Positions 25,104-34,966 of a DNA stretch of 64,000 nt are shown one piece after another. Every line of letters starts with the position of its first letter. The stretch's first letter is position 1. Under the pieces are notes generated by a model. That model ran no database searches. It was not told the DNA's origin and worked only from the letters and a program-made list of their open reading frames with translations. The position numbers and the translations under genes were made by a program. The DNA is taken from positions 6,439,501 to 6,503,500 of the forward strand of contig NZ_CP108006.1 in NCBI RefSeq assembly GCF_036127095.1, written 5' to 3'. The stretch comes from Streptomyces sp. NBC_00335. Its GTDB lineage: Bacteria > Actinomycetota > Actinomycetes > Streptomycetales > Streptomycetaceae.

Positions 25104-26273
25104 ATGAGTGACGAAGAGGTCCTCGCAGCGGTCCGCGCCCTCGCCCCCGCCCTCCGCGAGCGCAGCGCAGAGGCCGAAACCCTGCGCAAGGTCCCCGAGG
25201 CGAGCATCAAGGAACTCGCCGCCACCGGCTTCTTCCGGCTGCTCCAGCCGAAGGCCCACGGCGGGTACGCCGCCGACCCCGCCCTCTTCTACGCCGCCGT
25301 CAAGGACATAGCCAAGGCCTGCGGCTCCACCGGCTGGGTCGCCTCCGTCGTCGGCGTCCACCCCTGGCACGTCGCCCTCTACGACCCCCGCGCCCAGGAA
25401 GAGGTCTGGGGCCAGGACCGCGACACGCGGATCTGCTCCTCCTACGCCCCCACCGGCAAGGTCACCCCCGTCGACGGAGGCTTCACCCTCACCGGCCGCT
25501 GGCACTTCTCCTCCGGCTGCGACCACGCCGACTGGGCCCTGCTCGGCGGACTCGTCACCGACGCCGAAGGCCGCCCCGTCGACATGCGGACCTTCCTGAT
25601 CCCGCGCTCCCAGTACCGCATCGACGAGGTCTGGGACACCGTCGGCCTGCGCGGCTCCGGCTCCAACGACATCGTCGTGGAGGAGGTGTTCGTCCCCGAA
25701 CACCGCGCGCTGAGCTTCGGCCCCGTCACCGCCCTCCAGGTACCCGGCCACCGCCTCAACCCCGAGCCGCTCTACCGGCTCCCCTACGCCTCCGTCTTCA
25801 CCACCACCATCTCCACCCCCATCGTCGGCATCGCCGAAGGCGCCTACGAGGACTACGTCACCGCGACCCGCGAACGCTTCCGCATCTCCTACGGCCAGCA
25901 GGTCGCCGAAGACCCCTTCGCACAGGTCCGCATCGCCCGCGCCGCCAGCGACATCGACGCCTCCTGGCTCCAGCTCCAGCGCAACGTCTCCGAGCTCTAC
26001 GCCCTCGCCGAACGCGGCGAGGAACTCCCCACGCCGCTGCGCACCCGGGCCCGCCGCGACCAGGTCCTCGCCACCGAGCGCTGCGTCGCCGCCGTCGACC
26101 TCCTCATGGAGAACGCGGGCGGCAGCGCCATGCGCACCGGCCCCAACCCCGTCCAGCGCGCCTGGCGCGACGTCCACACCGGCCGCGGCCACGCCGCCAA
26201 CGACCCGGAGCGGGCCCTGGTCCTGTTCGGGCAGGGCGCACTCGGCCTCGACATCCAGGACACCATGCTGTGA
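25104..26273 (+). CDS. hsaA: 3-HSA monooxygenase oxygenase component, HsaA
   Basis: 389-residue flavin-dependent monooxygenase with the acyl-CoA dehydrogenase fold: LRKVPEASIKELAATGFFRL at the N-terminus, TGRWHFSSGCDHADWALLGG, and NAGGSAMRTGPNPVQRAWRDV near the C-terminus. Mycobacterial HsaA (394 aa) hydroxylates 3-HSA at C4 with FMNH2 supplied by HsaB. It starts the hsaA-hsaD-hsaC-hsaB-kstD run. An annotation as acyl-CoA dehydrogenase would be wrong given the C-terminal segment and neighbours. Confidence 0.92.
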   Translation: MSDEEVLAAVRALAPALRERSAEAETLRKVPEASIKELAATGFFRLLQPKAHGGYAADPALFYAAVKDIAKACGSTGWVASVVGVHPWHVALYDPRAQEEVWGQDRDTRICSSYAPTGKVTPVDGGFTLTGRWHFSSGCDHADWALLGGLVTDAEGRPVDMRTFLIPRSQYRIDEVWDTVGLRGSGSNDIVVEEVFVPEHRALSFGPVTALQVPGHRLNPEPLYRLPYASVFTTTISTPIVGIAEGAYEDYVTATRERFRISYGQQVAEDPFAQVRIARAASDIDASWLQLQRNVSELYALAERGEELPTPLRTRARRDQVLATERCVAAVDLLMENAGGSAMRTGPNPVQRAWRDVHTGRGHAANDPERALVLFGQGALGLDIQDTML

Positions 26274-27139
26274 GCGCGCAGGGATTCACGTACGAGAACA
26301 CCTCCCGCACCGCCAAGGCCGGCGGGATGACCCTGCACTACCACGTGGCGGGACCCGTCCAGGAGGCTGACGCCCCCGTCGTGATCATGCTGCACGGCGG
26401 CGGGCCCGGAGCCTCCGGCTGGTCCAACTTCGGCGGCAACCTGCCGCACTTCGCCGAGCACTTCCGCACCCTGCTCGTCGACCAGCCCTGCTACGGCCGC
26501 TCCGACAAGCCGGAACCCGACCGCGACTACTTCGGTTTCAGCGCGAACGCCGTCCTCGCCCTCATGGATGAACTCGGCATCGAGCGGGCGCACCTCATCG
26601 GCAACTCCCTCGGCGGAGGCACCGCCACCCGCCTCGTCCTGGACCACCCCGAACGCGTCGGCAAGCTCCTGCTCATGGGCCCCGGCGGGATCTCGCTCAA
26701 CCTGTTCTCGGCCGACCCCACCGAAGGCATCAAGCGGCTCTTCGAGTTCAGCCTCGCCCCCGAGCCCACCCGCGAGCAGATGCGCACCTTCCTCACCACC
26801 CTCGCCCACGACCCGGCGATCGTCACCGACGCCCTCGTCGAGGAGCGCTACGCCCAGGCGATCGACCCCGAAGCCAGGCTCGGCAACGCCCGCATGGGCG
26901 CCTCCTTCGCGAAATGGCCCGAGGCCGCGATGCTCTGGCGCGAAGCCCACCGCATCAGCCGCCCCGTCCTGCTGACCTGGGGCCGCGAGGACCGCGTCAA
27001 CCCGGTCGACGGCGCCTTCCTCGCGCTGAAGACCATCCCCGACGCCCGCCTGCACGTCTTCCCGCACTGCGGGCACTGGGCGCAGACCGAGGCCGCCGAC
27101 GAGTTCAACCGCCTCGCCACGGACTTCTTCCTCCACTGA
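26270..27139 (+). CDS. hsaD: 4,9-DSHA hydrolase, HsaD
   Basis: 289-residue alpha/beta hydrolase of the meta-cleavage product hydrolase family. The oxyanion region is HGGGPGASGWSN, the nucleophile Ser113 lies in GNSLGGGT, and Asp241 (GREDRV) and His269 (PHCGHW) complete the triad. It splits the ring-cleaved secosteroid into HIP and 2-hydroxyhexadienoate. The GTG start overlaps the hsaA stop (GTGA). A length of 289 residues fits HsaD. Confidence 0.93.
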   Translation: MSAQGFTYENTSRTAKAGGMTLHYHVAGPVQEADAPVVIMLHGGGPGASGWSNFGGNLPHFAEHFRTLLVDQPCYGRSDKPEPDRDYFGFSANAVLALMDELGIERAHLIGNSLGGGTATRLVLDHPERVGKLLLMGPGGISLNLFSADPTEGIKRLFEFSLAPEPTREQMRTFLTTLAHDPAIVTDALVEERYAQAIDPEARLGNARMGASFAKWPEAAMLWREAHRISRPVLLTWGREDRVNPVDGAFLALKTIPDARLHVFPHCGHWAQTEAADEFNRLATDFFLH

Positions 27140-27215
27140 TCCCAGCGCTGCTTCCCGCACCGATCCCCGTAGCGATTCCCGCACCGATCCCCGCATCCCA
27201 CCGAGGAGTTCCCGC

Positions 27216-28121
27216 ATGGACATCCGCGCACTCGGCTACCTCCGCATCGAGACCGCAGACCTCGCCGCCTGGCGCACCTACGTCCTCGACATCCTCGGCA
27301 TGGCCGAAGCCGAAGGCACCACGGACACCCGCCTGAACGTCCGCATCGACGACCGCACGCACCGCTTCCAGTTCGTCGCCGGCGCCCAGGACCGGCTGCT
27401 CGCCGCCGGATTCGAAGTGGCGAACGCCCGCGCCCTCGAAGACGCCGCCGCCGAACTGGAGGCCGCCGGCCACCCCGTCAAGCAGGGCGACGCCGAGACC
27501 CTCGCCGACCGCCGCGTCCAGGGCCTCGTCCACTGCGAGGACCCCAGCGGCAACCCCCTGGAGATCTACTGGGGCCAGGCCCAGGACCACACCCCGCTCG
27601 CAGCCCGGTACGGCAACCGTTTCGTCACCGGTGGCCGCGAGGGCGGCCTCGGCCTCGGCCACGTCGTCCTGCCCGCCGCCGACACCGAGGCCACCCTGGA
27701 CTTCTACGAGAACCTCCTCGGCTTCCAGCTGCGCGACTCGATGCGGCTGCCCCCGGTCGCCGTCCCCACCGGCAAGCCCGGCCGGGACTTCTACTGGATG
27801 CACTTCCTCAGCCCCAACCGCCGCCACCACAGCCTCGGGCTCTACCCCGGCGCGCTGCCGCCCGGCATCGTCCACTTCATGGTCGAGCTGGAGACCCTCG
27901 ACGACGTCGGCTACTGCCTCGACCGCATGAACAAGGCGGGCATCCCCATCGCCTCCACCCTCGGCCGGCACTCCAACGACCACATGGTCTCCTTCTACGC
28001 CCAGGCCCCCGGCGGCTTCCAGGTCGAGTGCGGCTGGGACGGCCTGCTCGTCGACCCCGCCACCTGGACCGCGAAGGAGATCACCGCGGACAGCTTCTGG
28101 GGCCACCAGTGGAACGGCTGA
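27216..28121 (+). CDS. hsaC: 3,4-DHSA extradiol dioxygenase, HsaC
   Basis: 301-residue two-domain type I extradiol dioxygenase. Iron ligands are His149 (GLGLGHVVL), His220 (PGIVHFMVE) and Glu271 (FQVECGW), close to those of mycobacterial HsaC (300 aa). It cleaves the catechol-like ring A. A 76-bp gap after hsaD contains a repeated CCGATCCCCG motif (for example at 27157 and 27181). The 3' end overlaps the hsaB start by 13 bases. Confidence 0.93.
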   Translation: MDIRALGYLRIETADLAAWRTYVLDILGMAEAEGTTDTRLNVRIDDRTHRFQFVAGAQDRLLAAGFEVANARALEDAAAELEAAGHPVKQGDAETLADRRVQGLVHCEDPSGNPLEIYWGQAQDHTPLAARYGNRFVTGGREGGLGLGHVVLPAADTEATLDFYENLLGFQLRDSMRLPPVAVPTGKPGRDFYWMHFLSPNRRHHSLGLYPGALPPGIVHFMVELETLDDVGYCLDRMNKAGIPIASTLGRHSNDHMVSFYAQAPGGFQVECGWDGLLVDPATWTAKEITADSFWGHQWNG

Positions 28122-28618
28122 CCCCCGCGGACCCCGCCGCCGTCGACCCCGCCGCCTTCCGCGAGGTCCTCGGCGCCTTCGCCTCCGGCATCACCGTCGT
28201 CGCGGCCGTCGCGGACGACGGCCGCCCGGCCGGGCTGGCCTGCCAGTCCTTCGCCTCCCTCTCCCTCGACCCGCCGCTGGTCCTGCTCTGCGTGGGCAAG
28301 GGCTCCTCCAGCTGGCCCAAGGTGCGGGCCGCCGGCCGCTTCGGCGTCAGCATCCTCGCGGAGGAGCAGCGCGCCGTGTGCGAGGCGCTGGGCCGCCGCG
28401 GCGAGGACAAGTTCGCCGGCGTCGACTGGGAACTCTCCGTCCACGGAGCCGTCCGCGTCAGCGGCGCCCTCGCCACCGTCGACTGCGCCCTCGAAGAGGT
28501 CCACGAGGCGGGCGACCACTACCTCGTCACCGCCCGGGTCCTCGAACTCGGCGCCCGCGACGGCGGATCACCCCTCCTCTACTACCGCAGCGACTACGCC
28601 ACGGGAGCCTTCGGATGA
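28109..28618 (+). CDS. hsaB: Flavin reductase component of 3-HSA monooxygenase, HsaB
   Basis: 169-residue flavin reductase (HpaC/FRP-like fold): FREVLGAFASGITVVAA, FASLSLDPPLVLLCVGKGSSS and HEAGDHYLVTARVLEL. It supplies reduced FMN to HsaA. The GTG 28109 inside hsaC is taken as start because the family's N-terminal helix begins just after it; the ribosome-binding site is weak, so translation is probably coupled to hsaC. It is a little shorter than the mycobacterial protein (187 aa). Confidence 0.9.
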   Translation: MERLTPADPAAVDPAAFREVLGAFASGITVVAAVADDGRPAGLACQSFASLSLDPPLVLLCVGKGSSSWPKVRAAGRFGVSILAEEQRAVCEALGRRGEDKFAGVDWELSVHGAVRVSGALATVDCALEEVHEAGDHYLVTARVLELGARDGGSPLLYYRSDYATGAFG

Positions 28619-30342
28619 CCACCGAGCACACCGCCGAACATCTCACCGAGCACCCCATCGAGCACGCCATCGAGTACGCCTACGACGTGGTGGTCGTCGG
28701 CTCCGGCGCCGCCGGATTCGCCGCCGCCGTCACCGCACGCCTGCGGGGCCTGAGCGTCCTCGTCGTGGAGAAGACCGATGTGTACGGGGGTTCCACCGCG
28801 CTGTCCGGCGGCGCGATCTGGGTCCCCGGCAACTTCCACCTCGACCGCGCCGGCCTCGCCGACACCCGCGAGAAGGCCCGCGCCTACCTCGACGCCACCG
28901 TCGGCGACCGGGTCCCGGCCGCCCGCAAGGACGCGTACCTCACCCACGGGCCGCGCATGGTCAGGGAGTTCCACGACCGCACCGAGATCCGCTTCATGTA
29001 CACCCCCGGCTACTCGGACTACTTCCCCGAGGCGCAGGGCGGCATGGCGCAGGGCCGCTCCATCGAACCGTGCATCGTCGACTTCAAGCGGCTCGGCGTA
29101 CTCGGCGCCTCCATGCGCCGGGCCGGACTGCCCACGTACGGGCTGACCATGACCTCGTACGACTTCCGCTTCCTGAACATGGTCAGCCGGACCTGGGCGG
29201 GCAAGAAGACCTCCGTCAAGGTGGGCCTGCGCGCGGTCAAGGCGCTGGCCACCGGCCGCAAGCTGCTCTCCCTCGGCGAGGCGCTCATCGCCCGGATGCG
29301 GCTCTCCCTGGACGCGCTCGGCGGCGAACTGTGGCTGTCGGCGCCCCTGACCGGCCTGGTCACGGACCCGGCCGGCCGGGTGACGGGCGTACGGGTCCTG
29401 CGCGCCGGGCGCGAGGTGACCGTAGCGGCGCGGGGCGGGGTGGTGCTGGCCTCGGGCGGGTTCTCGCACGACCAGGCACTGCGCGAGAAGCACCTGCCCG
29501 CGCCCACCTCCACGGTCTGGACGCACGCCTCGGAGGGCCAGACCGGCGACGCCCTGAAGCTCGGTGAGGAACTGGGGGCCGCCACCGATCTGCTGGACAA
29601 GGTCTGGGGCGCGCCGTCGGTGTGCCCGCCGGGGGAGAAGCCCTTCTTCCTCGTCGCCGACCGGGGCATCCCCGGCATGGTCATCGTCAACGAAGCGGGG
29701 GAGCGCTACGCCAACGAGGCCCTGCCGTACCACGCGTTCGTGGACCGGATGTACGCCGCCGACCGGCCCGACGCCAGGACGGTGCCGTCCTGGCTGATCC
29801 TGGACGCCCGCTCCAAGGCCCGGTACATCTTCGCCGGACTCTTCCCCGGCCAGCCCTTCCCCAAGAAGTGGCTGGAGAGCGGCTTCCTGAAGAAGGCCGA
29901 CACCGTGGAGGAACTGGCCCGGCAGATCGCCGCCCCCGGCCTGCCCGCCGCGATCAGCCGCTTCAACTCCTTCGCGGAGGCGGGCACCGACAAGGACTTC
30001 GGGCGGGGCGAGAGCGTCTACGACCGCTACTACGGCGACCCGACGCTGCCCAACCCGAACCTGGCGCCGATCGAGAAGGGCCCCTTCTACGCGGTCCCCG
30101 TCCATCCCGGGGACATCGGCACCAAGGGCGGCCTCGTCACCGACACCGACGGCCGGGTGCTCCGCGAGGACTCCACGCCGATCCCGGGGCTCTACGCCTC
30201 CGGCAACTGCTCGGCGGCGGTGATGGGGGAGACCTACCCGGGGCCGGGCGCGACGATCGGCCCCGCCATGGCCTTCGGCTGGGCCGCCGTCAACGCGATC
30301 GCCGCCGGGCCGGAGCAGGGCGCCTCGGCCGTCTCGGACTAG
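28615..30342 (+). CDS. kstD: 3-ketosteroid delta1-dehydrogenase, KstD
   Basis: 575-residue FAD dehydrogenase with dinucleotide motif VVVVGSGAAGFAAAVTARLR (about 26-45), the DVYGGSTALSGGAIWVP segment, and the C-terminal ETYPGPGATIGPAMAFGWAA that carries the conserved active-site Tyr and Gly of KstD enzymes. It introduces the C1-C2 double bond in 3-ketosteroids. The start overlaps the hsaB stop (ATGA). The N-terminus has four tandem EHxx tetrapeptides (residues 4-19) not expected in the family. It ends 4 bases into a convergent phosphatase gene. Confidence 0.92.
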   Translation: MTTEHTAEHLTEHPIEHAIEYAYDVVVVGSGAAGFAAAVTARLRGLSVLVVEKTDVYGGSTALSGGAIWVPGNFHLDRAGLADTREKARAYLDATVGDRVPAARKDAYLTHGPRMVREFHDRTEIRFMYTPGYSDYFPEAQGGMAQGRSIEPCIVDFKRLGVLGASMRRAGLPTYGLTMTSYDFRFLNMVSRTWAGKKTSVKVGLRAVKALATGRKLLSLGEALIARMRLSLDALGGELWLSAPLTGLVTDPAGRVTGVRVLRAGREVTVAARGGVVLASGGFSHDQALREKHLPAPTSTVWTHASEGQTGDALKLGEELGAATDLLDKVWGAPSVCPPGEKPFFLVADRGIPGMVIVNEAGERYANEALPYHAFVDRMYAADRPDARTVPSWLILDARSKARYIFAGLFPGQPFPKKWLESGFLKKADTVEELARQIAAPGLPAAISRFNSFAEAGTDKDFGRGESVYDRYYGDPTLPNPNLAPIEKGPFYAVPVHPGDIGTKGGLVTDTDGRVLREDSTPIPGLYASGNCSAAVMGETYPGPGATIGPAMAFGWAAVNAIAAGPEQGASAVSD

Positions 30343-30983
30343 GAGAGCTTGCCGCCGTAGTCCGGCAGCTTGACGGTGCGCTCGGCGTGGCCGCCGACCA
30401 GGTCGCTCTGGTTGTTGCCGATGTTGGCGATGATCGTGTAGCCGCGCGCCTCGATCTCGGCCCGCTTGGCCGTCTTGTAGGCGCTGACCTCGCCGAACAG
30501 GGCGGGCAGATCGCGGACGTACAGGCCCGAGACCGGGTAGCCGACCGCCTTGAGGTTGCGCTCGGTGAGGGAGTAGACGATCCCCGGGCGGGCGGTGACG
30601 AAGAAGATGGCGACCCCGCGGTCGCTCGCGTACCGGGTCAGGTCGCGGACCTGGGCGATCGCGGGGGTCGGGGAGGTCCAGAACCAGTGGAAGTCCGTCT
30701 CCAGCGAGGAGTTGTCGATGTCGAGGACGATCGCCGGCTTCTCGCCGGCCGGCGAGGCGGCGATGCGCTGCTCGATCCCGGGGCGGGCCGCGTCGATGAC
30801 GGTGGACACGTCGCGCTGCCAGCCGGCGTAGTCGATCCCGAGGAACACGGCGTTGCCGCCGGGGGCGGAGGCGGTGACGGCGGAGGGGGCCGCCTGGGCC
30901 GAGGTGGCGGGAACCAGGGCCAGTACGGCGGCTGCGGCAATGGCCACCGCGGCGGCCGTGGTACGGGTGCGGGTGCTGCGCAT
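30339..30983 (-). CDS. Secreted HAD-family acid phosphatase
   Basis: 214-residue exported protein. The signal peptide (AAAVAIAAAAVLALVPATSA) is followed by a class B/plant-type HAD phosphatase domain with nucleophile motif VLDIDNSSLETDFHWFW, threonine motif FFVTARPGI, and a C-terminal NIGNNQSDLVGGHA with the metal-binding Asp. It likely removes phosphate from organic phosphates outside the cell. ATG 30983 follows GGAGCGTCCCCC. It converges on kstD with a 4-bp overlap and has no clear link to steroid metabolism. Confidence 0.88.
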   Translation of the reverse strand: MRSTRTRTTAAAVAIAAAAVLALVPATSAQAAPSAVTASAPGGNAVFLGIDYAGWQRDVSTVIDAARPGIEQRIAASPAGEKPAIVLDIDNSSLETDFHWFWTSPTPAIAQVRDLTRYASDRGVAIFFVTARPGIVYSLTERNLKAVGYPVSGLYVRDLPALFGEVSAYKTAKRAEIEARGYTIIANIGNNQSDLVGGHAERTVKLPDYGGKLS

Positions 30984-31132
30984 GGGGGACGCTCCTCGAT
31001 CACGTATTGGCATGTACGTGATCAGGTTGGGGATCATCCGCCGTCATGTCTACTGGCCGGTAAGTAACTTTTCATGGCCGCGCGGTGAACCTCCGTCACG
31101 CATCGCCCGCGACGCGTCCCGCATCGCGCCGG

Positions 31133-31182
31133 GTGTCGCGGTCCGGCATCGTGCGGCACGGCCCGCAGCGGGCCCGGAGGGG
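31133..31182 (-). pseudogene. Degenerate copy of the zinc-ribbon 3' end of the gene at 31459-32352
   Basis: This 50-bp stretch matches 31463-31512 at 44 positions in the same orientation. The latter encodes the last residues (RARCGLCRTVLDCDT) of the zinc-peptidase-like protein. Read on the minus strand in the matching frame it gives RARCGPCRTMPDRDT, but the stop is lost. Similarity fades to the right. It is a partial duplication or the tail of a decayed paralogue. Confidence 0.6.
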
Positions 31183-31241
31183 TGTGCGCGTCGCCGGCGG
31201 AGGGAGGTGTTCCGACCTTGCGTGCCGGGCAGAGCGCCCGT

Positions 31242-31454
31242 ATGAGCGAAGGCGTCATTGCCCTGATCGTCGTGTTCGGGACCATCGTCATCTGGAGCGT
31301 GATCTACGTCGTGGCCCACCGCTCGACCTATAACGGTCAGAGTTACGGGACGGTCAGCCGCAGGAGCAACAGTGACAGCGGGGGTGGTGACGCGGGCTGC
31401 GGCGGGGGAGCGGGCTGTGGCGGCGACTCCGGGGGCTGTGGCGGCGGCGACTGA
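31242..31454 (+). CDS. Small membrane protein with Gly/Cys-rich tail
   Basis: 70-residue protein. One membrane helix (VIALIVVFGTIVIWSVIYVV) is followed by a polar segment with Tyr and Ser and a C-terminal tail of Gly with four Cys (pattern CGGGAGCGGDSGGCGGGD). I do not recognise a function. Similar short helix plus Gly/Cys tails occur in actinobacterial proteins of unknown role. ATG 31242 is the start that gives a plausible N-terminus; the ribosome-binding site is weak (GGGCAGAG). It lies between the degenerate zinc-ribbon copy and the intact gene. Confidence 0.6.
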   Translation: MSEGVIALIVVFGTIVIWSVIYVVAHRSTYNGQSYGTVSRRSNSDSGGGDAGCGGGAGCGGDSGGCGGGD

Positions 31455-31458
31455 CCGC

Positions 31459-33278
<1,820 letters not shown>

Positions 33279-33555
33279 CCTCCCCCCGGCCCTGCTGCCC
33301 TCCGCCTTCCGGCCCCTCCGACAGGGGCCGGAAGAATGAGGCGCGATGCCCCACATGTCCGTAAGGTCGACCGCAGTACCGTGAGGCCGGAACGATGCCG
33401 TTCCGGCCTTGCGGCATGCTCCCGGCGGTCTGCTGTGCGGTTGCGGGCCAAGGCGCCCGCAGGTCCCATGGAGAGATCCCACCGGGTGGGAATGCCGGAA
33501 ATGCCGGGGAAGCCGGGACGGCGCAGGCAACGGGCGACAGTGGGGCAGGCGGCGC

Positions 33556-34215
33556 ATGACGATCAGAGTGATCATCGCGGACGACCAGGAGATGGTCAGG
33601 ACCGGCTTCCGGATGATCCTCGAAAGCCAGCGGGACATCGAAGTGGTCGCCGACGTCGAAGACGGCGAAGCAGCCCTCGCGGCCGTCGCCGAACACCGGC
33701 CCGACGTCCTGCTCCTCGACATCCGCATGCCCAAACTCGACGGACTCGAAGTCACCCGCCGACTCTCCGGCCGCGAAACCCCCCGCATCGTCATCGTCAC
33801 CACCTTCGACCTCGACGAGTACGTCCACGCGGCGCTCCAGGGCGGAGCGTCCGGCTTCCTCCTCAAAGACGCGAGCCCGGCCATGCTGGTTGAAGCGGTA
33901 CGGGCGGCAGCCGTCGGAGACTCCCTCGTCTCACCCGCCATCACCGTCCGGCTGCTGCGCGAAATGGCCCACCGCACCCCGGCCGCCGCCGCGGCCGCCC
34001 GCCGCCCGGCGGAACCCCTGACGGACCGCGAACGCGAGGTCGTACGCTGCCTCGCGCGCGGGCTGACCAACGCCGAGATCGCGGGAGAGCTCTTCGTGTC
34101 CCTCTCCACCGTCAAGACCCACCTGGCCAACGTCCAGGCCAAACTCAACGCCCGCAACCGTGTGGAAATCGCCGCCTGGGCCTGGGAAAGCGGCCTCGCA
34201 GGCACCCCGGCGTGA
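33556..34215 (+). CDS. NarL/LuxR-type response regulator
   Basis: 219-residue response regulator. The acidic pocket is IIADD, the phospho-acceptor Asp55 lies in LLLDIRMPK, and lysine lies in GFLLKDASP. The C-terminal HTH is LTDREREVVRCLARGLTNAE. The ATG at 33556 has no strong ribosome-binding site. A matching histidine kinase starts at 34967, but 751 bp containing a minisatellite and a REP-like element separate them, which is unusual for a two-component pair. Confidence 0.9.
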   Translation: MTIRVIIADDQEMVRTGFRMILESQRDIEVVADVEDGEAALAAVAEHRPDVLLLDIRMPKLDGLEVTRRLSGRETPRIVIVTTFDLDEYVHAALQGGASGFLLKDASPAMLVEAVRAAAVGDSLVSPAITVRLLREMAHRTPAAAAAARRPAEPLTDREREVVRCLARGLTNAEIAGELFVSLSTVKTHLANVQAKLNARNRVEIAAWAWESGLAGTPA

Positions 34216-34360
34216 CCCGGCCCCACCGGACGGCGAAACAGCCCCGACGGGGTTCGGGAGGTGCGTGGCGTGGCTGGCCGGGCCGGTCGCGTGGTGTGGG
34301 GCAGGACCAGCCCCCCCGGGGCTCGGGCGTAGCCCGGCCGTACCCGCGCTGCCTGTCGCG
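34216..34360. other. Left part of the RR-HK spacer
   Basis: GC-rich DNA without a credible gene or clear signal, leading into the tandem array at 34361. Confidence 0.5.
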
Positions 34361-34684
34361 TGCCGCGGGGTTGAACCTGTGCCGTTGCTGTTGGGGTGCC
34401 GCGGGGTTGAACCCGTGCCGTTGCTGTTCGGGTAGCGCGGGGCTGAACCTGTGCCGTTGCTGTTGGGGTGCCGCGGGGCTGAGCCCGTGCCGTTGCTGTT
34501 CGGGTAGCGCGGGGCTGAACCTGTCCCGTTGCTGTTGGGGTGCCGCGGGGCTGAGCCCGTGCCGTTGCTGTTCGGGTAGCGCGGGGCTGAACCTGTCCCG
34601 TCGCTGTTCGGGTGCCGCGGGGCAGAACCCGCCCCGTCGCTGTTCGGGCACCGCTTGGCACAACTCGCCGAGCCGTTCGCTCGC
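34361..34684. repeat. 36-bp minisatellite, about 8-9 copies
   Basis: Tandem units of exactly 36 bp start at 34361, 34397, 34433 and onward to 34613, with a ninth degenerate unit to 34684. The core includes GCCGTTGCTGTT and CGCGGGG, with two alternating unit types (TGCCGCGGGG and TAGCGCGGGG), so the array also has a 72-bp higher-order period. There are no spacers, so it is not CRISPR. Open frames through it on either strand would give 12-residue repeats, but no start or codon pattern supports a gene. Confidence 0.85.
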
Positions 34685-34727
34685 AGCCGGGCAGGACCAA
34701 GCCCTTTGCCGTTCGGACGCCGACCGC

Positions 34728-34780
34728 CAAAATCAGCCTCGCCGGCGTTTGAGGCGCGGGGTCTGGGGCGGCGCCCCAGG
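34728..34780. repeat. REP-like Streptomyces intergenic element
   Basis: The sequence includes AAAATCAGCCTCGCCGGCG, TTTGAGGCGCGGGGTC and TGGGGCGGCGCCCCAG. The last is a hairpin. I recognise this as a dispersed intergenic palindromic element seen in many Streptomyces genomes. It probably marks a repeat-tolerant spacer and has no protein. Confidence 0.6.
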
Positions 34781-34966
34781 AAGCCGGCGCACGCCGTTCC
34801 CGACGACACCGGGCCCCACGGGTAGGGCCGGCGCCCGTGCGAACCGCGGTCTCCGCCTGCGTCGAAGCCCGCACACCTCCGGCGGAGCCGCCCGGCCCAC
34901 GGGCGGAGCCACCCGCATGGAGCCCCGCACCACCGGCGGAGCCACCCGCCCGCTCCGGGGCACCGC

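Noticed and set aside
25104..26273. Annotation as an ordinary acyl-CoA dehydrogenase
   Set aside because: The C-terminal region and operon with HsaB, HsaC and HsaD indicate the flavin monooxygenase HsaA that shares the same fold.
34361..34684. CRISPR array
   Set aside because: Units are directly tandem without unique spacers and no cas genes are near.
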